From: an uncultured Spirochaetales bacterium | Lineage (GTDB): Bacteria; Spirochaetota; Spirochaetia; Sphaerochaetales; Sphaerochaetaceae | Direction: 5' to 3' | Assembly (NCBI GenBank): GCA_944392695.1 | Contig: CALXXN010000016.1 | Span: 1 to 39,675, forward strand | Length of the DNA: 39,675 nucleotides | In this document: positions 8,332 to 15,316 of the stretch, piece after piece | How the letters are laid out: each line of letters begins with the position of its first letter | Position numbering within the stretch: position 1 is the first letter of the stretch | The notes under the pieces: model-generated | What the model saw: only the letters and a program-made list of their open reading frames with translations | What the model was told of the DNA's origin: nothing | Database searches by the model: none | Made by a program: the position numbers and the translations under genes

Positions 8332-9477
8332 ATGCTCAGGCTTGGTATTGACAGGGTAGGTGAGTATGCACAGCTCTTCAAAGGCAAACGTGTCGGCTTG
8401 ATCACAAACCCAACAGGACTCTCAAGCAGTAAGGAAGATTCCATCGAAGTGTTGCGTAGGGAGTGTGATCTCACCGCCCTATATGCTGCGGAGCATGGAA
8501 TCAGGGGCGACCGCCAGGATGGCTCCTCAATAGAAGGCTACACCGATCCTGTCAGTGGCCTGCCAGTGTATTCTCTTTATGGGGAGAGGCGGATTCCATC
8601 AGCCGACCAACTCGAGGGCATAGATGTCCTCTGCTACGACATGCAGGATGTGGGGTCACGCTATTACACCTTCATCTACACTTTGGCTAACGCGATGGAG
8701 GCTGCAGGCCGCTATGGCAAGGAAGTCGTGGTTTTCGACCGCCCGGATCCAATAGGTGGACTTGCTGTATCTGGAAGTCCAATGACGCCTTCCTGCCGTT
8801 CCTTCATCGGGCAATATGATATCCCGCAACGCTATGGACTGACGGTAGGAGAGCTTGCCCTCCTATATAAGGACAGGGAAGGGATTGATTGCCGTCTTCA
8901 TGTCGTCCCAATGGAAGGATGGGAACGTGGCATGTTCTACGATGAGACTGGGCTCCTATGGGTCGCACCCTCACCGAACCTGCCAACGCTGGATGCTGCG
9001 GTGCTCTACAATGGCACCTGCCTTTTCGAGGGTACGAACATATCGGAGGGCAGGGGGACGACCCATCCCTTTGAGAACATTGGTGCTCCCTGGATCGATC
9101 CATACAAGTGGAAGAAGGAAATAGGGAGATATGGTTTCGAAGGTGTCTATTTCCGCCCCATGTCATTCATGCCAGTAGCATCGAAATACAAGGGCGAGGT
9201 CTGCAACGGACTATATGTGCACGTACTGGACAGGATGGCCTTCGACCCGCTCAAGCTGGGGCTGGCCATGGTCTTGTCCGCAAAGAAGCTCTTCCCTGGA
9301 GACTTCCGTTTCACCGCACCACGTCATGAGATCGGGGATTTCACAATCGACCTGATGTATGGAAGCCCGCGTGCAAGGGATGACAAGGCCGTCATCAGGG
9401 AGCTCTTTGATGAAATCGATGCCTATAGTGAGGGTTTCAAGAAAACCTCTTGGAAGGACTACCTGCTATACGACTGA
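8332..9477 (+). CDS. namZ: NamZ/YbbC-type exo-beta-N-acetylmuramidase (DUF1343)
   Basis: This protein of 381 residues matches the DUF1343 family over its length. It has GKRVGLITNPTG near residue 20, AAEHGIRGD near 60, and the string YDMQDVGSRYYTFIYTL near 104-120. VAPSPNLPTLDAAVLYNGTC and EGTNISEGRGTTHPFE are near 210-248. The B. subtilis member is an exo-acting muramidase that removes MurNAc from the non-reducing end of peptidoglycan fragments. No signal peptide is visible here, so the enzyme should act in the cytoplasm on imported fragments, unlike the secreted Bacillus enzyme. It is the last gene of the operon, and its stop abuts the stop of the convergent regulator with no spacer. Confidence 0.88.
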   Translation: MLRLGIDRVGEYAQLFKGKRVGLITNPTGLSSSKEDSIEVLRRECDLTALYAAEHGIRGDRQDGSSIEGYTDPVSGLPVYSLYGERRIPSADQLEGIDVLCYDMQDVGSRYYTFIYTLANAMEAAGRYGKEVVVFDRPDPIGGLAVSGSPMTPSCRSFIGQYDIPQRYGLTVGELALLYKDREGIDCRLHVVPMEGWERGMFYDETGLLWVAPSPNLPTLDAAVLYNGTCLFEGTNISEGRGTTHPFENIGAPWIDPYKWKKEIGRYGFEGVYFRPMSFMPVASKYKGEVCNGLYVHVLDRMAFDPLKLGLAMVLSAKKLFPGDFRFTAPRHEIGDFTIDLMYGSPRARDDKAVIRELFDEIDAYSEGFKKTSWKDYLLYD

Positions 9478-10323
9478 TCACTTGAACACATCGTGGCTCT
9501 TGTCGAGATATTCCTTGACCTCATCGTAGCGTGATGAGGCATAGGCGCTGAAGATGATGTCGATGACATTCAGCATGGCGAGTCTCGAACCCATGGCACC
9601 ACTGCGGATTGTCACCTCAGGTGATGAGATGAAGAGGGCCACATCTGTCTTTGAACAGATGTTGGTCCTCGAGTATTTACTGATTGACGCGGTCTTCGCA
9701 CCAGTCTTCATGGCTATGTTCAACGCGGCCACGATTTCTGCTGTCTTGCCAGAGTAGGATATGAAAATCGCCAGGTCATTCTCTGTCAGCAGGGCTGCCG
9801 TCTGCTTCATGGCATGGGAGTCGGTGAGTGCCCAGGCTTTCTTGTTGATCCTCATGAATTTCTGATAAGCATCCATGCAGACAAGTCCTGATGCTCCGAT
9901 ACCGAAGAAGTAAAGCCTGTCAGCTTTGCCAATCATGTCAACCAAGGAGCTAAGTGCATCAAGGTTCAGTACTGCTTTCGTGTCTGTGATTGACTGGATG
10001 TTGTTGAAGCAGACATTGTCGACAATGGTTTCGAGGCTGTCGCCAGGACGTATGTCCGTATACATCATCCCCTGGTCCCCGTTCTTCCTCGAGCCAGACT
10101 CCTTCGAGAGCTGGATCACGAAGTCCCTGTAACCCTTGAATCCAAGGCTTTTGCAGAAGCGGACTATTGTCGCCTCACTGGTGCAAATCCTCTGTGCCAG
10201 CTCCTTCAGTGAGAGACCTGCTATCGAGTACAGCTCCGTCTCCATGTACTCTGCGATGGCCCTCTCCGCCTTCGTCATGGATGGCTTGGCTTCCCTGATG
10301 ATGACTTCGATAGAGTTGCTCAC
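9478..10323 (-). CDS. RpiR-family transcriptional regulator, MurR-like
   Basis: This regulator of 281 residues has an N-terminal HTH of the RpiR type (LKELAQRICTSEATIVRFCKSLGF, about residues 37-60). A C-terminal SIS sugar-phosphate-binding domain follows (LYFFGIGASGLVCMDAYQKF, and FISYSGKTAEIV further on). In the MurR group the SIS domain senses MurNAc-6-phosphate or a related amino-sugar phosphate, which fits the MurQ operon next door. The chosen GTG start at 10323 gives the normal family N-terminus. An ATG at 10359 sits inside the probable -10 element, and the longer frame to 10473 crosses the operators. It probably represses the operon and itself through the palindromes noted at 172 and 10387. 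Confidence 0.87.
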   Translation of the reverse strand: MSNSIEVIIREAKPSMTKAERAIAEYMETELYSIAGLSLKELAQRICTSEATIVRFCKSLGFKGYRDFVIQLSKESGSRKNGDQGMMYTDIRPGDSLETIVDNVCFNNIQSITDTKAVLNLDALSSLVDMIGKADRLYFFGIGASGLVCMDAYQKFMRINKKAWALTDSHAMKQTAALLTENDLAIFISYSGKTAEIVAALNIAMKTGAKTASISKYSRTNICSKTDVALFISSPEVTIRSGAMGSRLAMLNVIDIIFSAYASSRYDEVKEYLDKSHDVFK

Positions 10324-10354
10324 TTGATTCTTACGCCCCTCGTGTTCCTGATAA

Positions 10355-10368
10355 ATCATATGATACCA
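10355..10368 (-). promoter_or_regulatory. Putative extended -10 promoter and overlapping palindrome of the RpiR gene
   Basis: Read on the reverse strand, TGGTATCAT (10368-10360) is an extended -10 element. It would start a transcript near 10353, about 30 bases before the GTG start. It overlaps the perfect 10-base palindrome ATCATATGAT (10355-10364), where bound protein would block transcription. No convincing -35 is visible, as is common with extended -10 promoters. Confidence 0.4.
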
Positions 10369-10386
10369 GAAAAACAGTGGAATCAG

Positions 10387-10399
10387 GAACAAATTGTTC
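10387..10399. promoter_or_regulatory. Candidate MurR-type operator palindrome upstream of the regulator
   Basis: GAACAA-A-TTGTTC is a perfect inverted repeat about 40 bases upstream of the predicted regulator transcript start. It matches the core of the palindrome at 172-186 at 10 of 13 positions. A near copy (11 of 13) lies at 10683-10695, just ahead of the deacetylase remnant. Autoregulation by the RpiR protein is the simplest reading. Confidence 0.45.
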
Positions 10400-10441
10400 A
10401 TGGAGTGGGTATTCTCACGTTTCCGCACCACTTGTATCAAC

Positions 10442-10494
10442 TGAGCACCACACAATATCAACATGAGCACCACACAATATCAACATGAGCACCA
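10442..10494. repeat. 22-base tandem repeat, two copies plus a 9-base partial
   Basis: The unit TGAGCACCACACAATATCAA plus CA occurs perfectly at 10442-10463 and 10464-10485. The first nine bases recur at 10486-10494. It lies in the 400-base degraded stretch between the regulator and the second locus, outside any convincing gene. A short open frame runs from 10495 to 10683 directly after it, but it matches nothing I recognise and has no ribosome binding site. Confidence 0.8.
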
Positions 10495-10706
10495 ATGGAT
10501 CAGGTTGATGCAATCTCAGCACTGGAGATCAACTTCATTTTCGAAATCATCGAGAAACATGCAGAAGTGCCATCAAGCATCTTCTGTTCCCAGTACGCGC
10601 CTCAGACTAGCGCACACTGTGCGAGAGCACCCCGGACAACTTGGACAACCCTTCATAATCTGGTCCGCACTCCGTTCAGGTAACACAAATTGTTCCTCCT
10701 CCCTAG

Positions 10707-10888
10707 GGGCGTTATGCTGATATCTGCATCACCTCCATGCATGAGAGTGTGAGGATAGCATCCTTCGTTCCCGCAACAGCTCTATCAGGGAAGGCAAGGA
10801 TGCCGACCTTGTCATCATGGACAAGGACTTCTCTGTACGTGCTGTGATGGTCAGAGGGGAGCTTGTGGTGGACAAGCTCCCTGTGTGA
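10707..10888 (+). pseudogene. Frameshifted C-terminal remnant of a NagA-like N-acetylglucosamine-6-phosphate deacetylase
   Basis: From 10707 to about 10784 one frame reads GRYADICITSMHES followed by VRIASFVPATAL. This fits the NagA segment where an AVRMAS-NPA-AL pattern precedes the last strands. From about 10778 to the TGA at 10886 a different frame reads SSIREGKDADLVIMDKDFSV, then RAVMVRGELVVDKLP. This matches the NagA C-terminus (GSI-GKDADLVI-D-DF). The two pieces join only through a frameshift, and an in-frame stop lies just upstream. Nothing of the N-terminal 80 percent, including the metal-binding HxH, is found. Isoaspartyl dipeptidase or another amidohydrolase has a similar tail and is an alternative parent. 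The intact gene may exist elsewhere in the genome. Confidence 0.72.
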
Positions 10889-10892
10889 CCCA

Positions 10893-11801
10893 TCACCCCT
10901 TCACACTGCCTATCATGACACCTTTGACGAAGTATTTCTGTACGAAGGGATAGGCGAGCAGGATGGGGCCTGTGACGACAAGAGCCGTCGCCATCTTCAG
11001 CGTCTCACTGGGCAGGGTCTCCGTACCAAGGAAGAGCCCTGCCTCTGCCGCCTGTTTCATATACTCCGCATTTGAAAGCATCCTGTAGAGCATGTACTGA
11101 AGTGGGTAGAGTTCTTCCTTGGTGATGTACAGGCTGGCATGGTACCAGTCGTTCCAGTAGTTCAGGGCAAGGAAGAGCCCGATCGTGGCAAGGCCTGCCT
11201 TGCTCAAGGGCAGGATCACGCGCGTGAAGACCTGCCAATCACCAGCTCCGTCTATCCTTGCGGCCTCGACAAGGCTGGAAGGGATGGACTTCATGAAGTT
11301 GCGCATCAGGAAGATGTTCCAGGGACTCAGGACGCAGGGCAGCACAAGGGCCCAGAGCGAGTTCTTGAGGTCAAGGTACTTCACCATCAGTATATATGAG
11401 GGGATCACGCCACCGCTGAAGAGTGTGGTGAAGTAGATCATGAAGGAGACCTTGTTCCTTGCCTTGAAGTCCTGGCGTGTCAGCACATAGCCTGTCATCG
11501 CAGTCAGCAGGAGTCCAAGCAAGGTGCCAAGTGCGGTGATGAACATCGTGACCGCATAGGCCTTCATCAGCGGACCTGCGTCGCTGAAGATCGACCTGTA
11601 TGCATCAAGTGAGAACACCTGTGGCCATAGCTTGAAGCCTTCGACCAGGATTGTCTTCTCATCCGAGATGCTTGCGACGATGATCAGCCAGAATGGTATG
11701 AAGCAGATCAGCGTCACAAGGCTCATGAAGCTGTAACCAATCAGCTTGAAACTCGCAGTGCCCTTGTCTGGGCGTACTTGACCAATCATTCCTGCTTTCA
11801 T
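10893..11801 (-). CDS. Carbohydrate ABC transporter permease (LplC/YtcP family)
   Basis: This is a polytopic membrane protein of 302 residues with about six hydrophobic segments and the EAA loop LVEAARIDGAGDWQVF. Features of the LplC group are FTTLFSGGVIPSYILMVKYL near residues 125-145, the late insert before the last helix (about residues 240-270), and the tail FVKGVMIGSVKG. AGGAGGTGTGTC directly precedes the ATG. It pairs with the LplB-type permease 11 bases upstream. Its binding protein is probably the LplA-type product encoded divergently at 15317, since no other orphan binding protein is near. Members of this group often import complex or glycan-derived oligosaccharides. Confidence 0.9.
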   Translation of the reverse strand: MKAGMIGQVRPDKGTASFKLIGYSFMSLVTLICFIPFWLIIVASISDEKTILVEGFKLWPQVFSLDAYRSIFSDAGPLMKAYAVTMFITALGTLLGLLLTAMTGYVLTRQDFKARNKVSFMIYFTTLFSGGVIPSYILMVKYLDLKNSLWALVLPCVLSPWNIFLMRNFMKSIPSSLVEAARIDGAGDWQVFTRVILPLSKAGLATIGLFLALNYWNDWYHASLYITKEELYPLQYMLYRMLSNAEYMKQAAEAGLFLGTETLPSETLKMATALVVTGPILLAYPFVQKYFVKGVMIGSVKG

Positions 11802-11812
11802 GACACACCTCC

Positions 11813-12736
11813 TCAGAACAAGGCCAGATCCTTGTCATGGCGTCTGACAAGGGCGTTGACGATGAGCACCAGGGCACAGCCGAAGACTGATTGGAAGACC
11901 CCTGCGGCAGAGCCCATCCCGATATCGAAGTTGACGGTCAGTGAACGGTAGACATAGGTGTCTATGATGTCCGTCGTGTTGAAGAGCAGGCCATTGTTGC
12001 CAACCAGCTGGTAGAAGAGCTGGAACTGCCCCTTGAGTATGCTCCCGAGGTTGAACATGACAAGCAGCATGAAGGTCGGTTTGACCATGGGCAGTGTGAG
12101 CTTGCGCACCTGCTGCCACTTCGTCGCCCCGTCTATCCTGGCCGACTCGTAAATCTCCTGGTCGAACGAGCTCATGACCGACAGGTAGACCACGCTGCCA
12201 TAACCAAGCCCCTTCCAGACCTGCACGGCCACGATGATGAAGGGCCAGGCGTTTGGTTCAAGGTAGAAGTTGTACTCCTCGAGTCCCAGGCTGCGCAGTG
12301 TCGTGTTGATCAAGCCGTTGTCGACGTTGAACAGTGCGTAGGAGAAGAGCCCGACCAGGACGTATGAGATGAAGTAGGGTAGGAAGATCAGCGACTGGCT
12401 GGTCTTCACGAAACGCCTGTTGCCCAGGTCGTTCAGGAAGAGGGCGCAGATGACCTGCATCATGTTGCCACAGAGTATGAAGGCGGCATTGTACAGGACA
12501 GTGTTCCTCAGGAGTCTGAAGAAGATCCCGCTTTCGAAGAGGTAGCGGAAGTTGTCGAAGCCTACGAAGGGGCTCTTGAAGAAACCAAGGCGGAAATCAA
12601 AGCGGGTGAAGGCAAGCCAGATTCCGCACATGGGCAGGTATGAGAATATGATGAAGTAGATGAGCACCGGCAGGAGCATCAACCACAGCACGCTGTGCTT
12701 GCGCACACCTGATAGCAAGCTTGTTCCTTTCCTCAT
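11813..12736 (-). CDS. Carbohydrate ABC transporter permease (LplB/YteP family)
   Basis: This permease of 307 residues begins with a basic N-terminus and a first helix near residues 16-36 (LWLMLLPVLIYFIIF). It continues with the family string YLPMCGIWLAFTRFD. The EAA loop appears as IYESARIDGATKWQQV. The last segment ends with a basic RRHDKDLALF tail typical of the LplB group. An AGGAGG ribosome binding site lies 8 bases before the ATG. It is the first gene of a leftward two-gene unit, divergent from the GH59 gene across 308 bases. No ATPase is encoded alongside. Confidence 0.9.
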   Translation of the reverse strand: MRKGTSLLSGVRKHSVLWLMLLPVLIYFIIFSYLPMCGIWLAFTRFDFRLGFFKSPFVGFDNFRYLFESGIFFRLLRNTVLYNAAFILCGNMMQVICALFLNDLGNRRFVKTSQSLIFLPYFISYVLVGLFSYALFNVDNGLINTTLRSLGLEEYNFYLEPNAWPFIIVAVQVWKGLGYGSVVYLSVMSSFDQEIYESARIDGATKWQQVRKLTLPMVKPTFMLLVMFNLGSILKGQFQLFYQLVGNNGLLFNTTDIIDTYVYRSLTVNFDIGMGSAAGVFQSVFGCALVLIVNALVRRHDKDLALF

Positions 12737-12931
12737 TCGAGAAGCCTCCTATGTCCTGATTCGAGTCTATCTGCTGTATGGATTGGCGCAATTTGAAATG
12801 CGGGACATTGTTCTAAAAGCAAGACATCAATGCCTTGTGGCCGGCTTGTGGAGCCCTGTTCCAAATGTTGCTTGAAAAGACAAGTGCTGACATCTACATG
12901 GAAGCTCAAATCAATATGATGTAAGAATATG

Positions 12932-12937
12932 TATAAT
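12932..12937 (+). promoter_or_regulatory. -10 element (TATAAT) of the GH59 gene
   Basis: A perfect TATAAT lies 3 bases before the first ATG of the long open frame, so that ATG could not be used by a transcript from this promoter. Transcription would begin near 12944 and serve the GTG at 13045, which has a strong ribosome binding site. The -35 region is weak, so an activator such as the nearby AraC-type regulator may be needed. The rest of the 12737-13044 gap shows no gene. Confidence 0.5.
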
Positions 12938-13044
12938 TGATGGCGTCTTTTTCCAATCACAGCTCCCATTTCAAATGGACAGCTCTGGAAAGCCCCTCCC
13001 ATACTGAACCCGTGCCAAGCGTGGCATGGACAGAGGAGGCATTC

Positions 13045-15294
13045 GTGACAAGTGTGATCAAGGTGTCGGCAAACGACAGTGGACGCCGTTTCGATGGTAT
13101 TGGTGCTGTCACCAGCAATGGCATGTCGAAGCTCTTGTATGATTACCCTGAGGCGGTCAGGGAGGAGGTGTTGGACCTCCTCTTCAAGCCTGGCTACGGT
13201 GCGTCCTTCCATGCCCTGAAGGTCGAAATCGGATCTGATGCCAATGGGACTGCGGGGACCGAGCCAAGCCACATGAGGAGTGCCGATGACTTCGACATAA
13301 GGCGGGGTGTCGGGCTTCAGATGGCGCGTGACGCCAGGGACCGTAACAAGGACATCACGCTCGATGCCCTGCGCTGGGGCACTCCTGGCTGGATCCGGGA
13401 CTATGATGACAAGCTCAAGTACTATCTTTCCTTCCTCCAGGGGGCGAAGGAGGCCTATGGCTTGGATTTCGACTACCTGTCACCTGATGAGAACGAGGGG
13501 GAGTTTGATGTACGCTGGGTCGTTGATGTCCTCCGCCCTGCCTTGGACAAGGCTGGCTTTGGTGCTGTACGCCTCACAGGGGCTGACAGCACGGAGGAGT
13601 GGAACATCGCACCCCTTGTCAAGTCTTCTCCTGGCCTCAAGGATGCCATCGCGGTCATCAACCGGCATTACAAGCAGGTCAGCCCGCGTGATGCCAAGGA
13701 CTGTGGCCTGCCGCTTTACAACAGCGAGGACCTGGCACCTTACCGCAACAGGTTCTCCCATGCCCTCGAAGTCGCTGGCAAGATCATACGATCCTATGCG
13801 GATGGCAGGATGACCCAGTACATCATGCATCCTGTGATAGAAGCCATGTATGAGGACCTTCCTTATTCATGCAAGGGCATCCTGGTGGCAGCCGAGCCCT
13901 GGTCAGGACACTACGAGGTCTGCCCTGGCCTCCATGTCGTGGCACATTTCACCCAGGCATCCAAGCCTGGCTGGCGTTATCTGGATGGTGCCTGCCATTG
14001 GTCGAAGTCCCTTTCTTCGTTCGCCCTCGCAGGACCTGGTGGGGAAGTGACAATCATTCTGCTCAATCAAGGAGACGTGGATGAGGAAGTGTCAGTGGAA
14101 GTCGGAGGCTTCAAGCATGAATGTCTCCACGCCTGGCAGAGTGATGAAGCGGAGCAACTCCAGGATCTTGGCCTTCATCCCATCATGAATGGAGTACTAC
14201 GGCTCGTGGTCAAGGCCGCTTCGATAATCACATTGACATCCGCAGGTCCCATCCACAAGGCTCCATCCTGCCAATCCCCCTCATCACCTCTGCCACTTCC
14301 GTACAGGGATTCGTTCGACTATCGTCAAAAAGGAGGGCAGCCACTCTACATGATTGATCAAGGTGGGGCTTTTGAACTCCAAGAGAAAGAGGGCATGCCT
14401 TGCCTGATGCAGGTGCTGGATTCCAGCCAGAAGGTGATCGACTGGGAGCGGCGTCCGACGCCACCTCCATACACTGTGCTTGGACCTACCAGCCTGTGCG
14501 ACTACAGGGCAGGGGTCTCATTCCTCTTGGACAAGGGGCGTTCAAGAGTCCTGTTGGGAGCACGCTGTGCGCTCTCATTGCAGAAGCAGGATCTTCCTGA
14601 GTGTTACTCCATCCAGGTCTGGGATGATGGCAGATGGACCTTGCAACTTGGCTTTGAAGTCCTCTGCTGTGGACGGATTTGTGACTTTGATCCAGCCATC
14701 TGGCATCGGCTTATGATCTGTTGTGAAGCTGACAGCATCAGCGCATATTGCGACAACAGACAGCTATGCAACATCCAGGACGCCTCAATCTCAAGTGGGA
14801 ACATCGTCCTGGGTTCGGATCTCAGCCATGTCTGTTTTCGGGACTTCCTGGTCGAGGGGCTTGGTGAGGGTGCTTATTGTGAGCGCCATGACGCGCTTGA
14901 TCCCAGGATCGTATCCACCCCAGGTTGGAAGAAGGTCGGCGATGATGCCGAGGATTACAACAGGACACTGCTTTGCGCAGCAGGCTCCTGGGAGGTCATG
15001 GCCTTCAGTTTCGAGGGAACAGGCTTTGCCATCACGGGGCACGTCGGAGGTGGGCTGGGGCAGGCGGATGTCTATGTTGATGGACGCTCTGCCGCCTTGA
15101 TCGACGCCTGGTCAGGCTCTCCAAGGAAGAGGCGCTGCCTCTGCTCTGTGCGGGGCCTTCCTGAAGGCCGTCACAGTGTGGAGATCGTGACAAGGGGTGA
15201 ATCGGATCCTGATTCGACAGGCACCGATGTCCAGGTCAACGCAATCGAGTTGATAGGCTCCCTTGTTGAGATGACTAAAGAAGAAAAGCAATAA
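13045..15294 (+). CDS. GH59 galactocerebrosidase-like glycoside hydrolase
   Basis: This protein of about 749 residues resembles animal galactosylceramidase along most of its length. RRFDGIGAV opens the TIM barrel. The string LFKPGYGASFHALKVEIG near residues 46-63 and GTEPSHM near 71-77 follow the animal enzyme closely. The acid/base glutamate is expected at E151 (DENE) and the nucleophile at E228 (NSED). AEPWSGHY and the lectin-like C-terminal domain (YRDSFDY onward) also match. An extra C-terminal module with AVYVDG-like strands extends it. Family members remove terminal beta-galactose. The GTG start at 13045 follows GAGGAGG and gives no signal peptide, so it should be cytoplasmic. The frame is open back to 12937, but that part holds the promoter. 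The natural substrate here is unknown. Confidence 0.85.
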   Translation: MTSVIKVSANDSGRRFDGIGAVTSNGMSKLLYDYPEAVREEVLDLLFKPGYGASFHALKVEIGSDANGTAGTEPSHMRSADDFDIRRGVGLQMARDARDRNKDITLDALRWGTPGWIRDYDDKLKYYLSFLQGAKEAYGLDFDYLSPDENEGEFDVRWVVDVLRPALDKAGFGAVRLTGADSTEEWNIAPLVKSSPGLKDAIAVINRHYKQVSPRDAKDCGLPLYNSEDLAPYRNRFSHALEVAGKIIRSYADGRMTQYIMHPVIEAMYEDLPYSCKGILVAAEPWSGHYEVCPGLHVVAHFTQASKPGWRYLDGACHWSKSLSSFALAGPGGEVTIILLNQGDVDEEVSVEVGGFKHECLHAWQSDEAEQLQDLGLHPIMNGVLRLVVKAASIITLTSAGPIHKAPSCQSPSSPLPLPYRDSFDYRQKGGQPLYMIDQGGAFELQEKEGMPCLMQVLDSSQKVIDWERRPTPPPYTVLGPTSLCDYRAGVSFLLDKGRSRVLLGARCALSLQKQDLPECYSIQVWDDGRWTLQLGFEVLCCGRICDFDPAIWHRLMICCEADSISAYCDNRQLCNIQDASISSGNIVLGSDLSHVCFRDFLVEGLGEGAYCERHDALDPRIVSTPGWKKVGDDAEDYNRTLLCAAGSWEVMAFSFEGTGFAITGHVGGGLGQADVYVDGRSAALIDAWSGSPRKRRCLCSVRGLPEGRHSVEIVTRGESDPDSTGTDVQVNAIELIGSLVEMTKEEKQ

Positions 15295-15316
15295 GATGCA
15301 AAAGGAGGAAGAAGTC

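Noticed and set aside
10495-10683. 62-codon forward frame after the tandem repeat
   Set aside because: No ribosome binding site, no recognisable family, and it lies in a stretch with gene decay; left as possible remnant of unknown origin.
10893-12736. Reading the two leftward permeases as part of the MurNAc operon
   Set aside because: They are LplB/LplC-type, transcribed as a separate unit beyond the regulator and the pseudogene, and the MurNAc operon already has both permeases.
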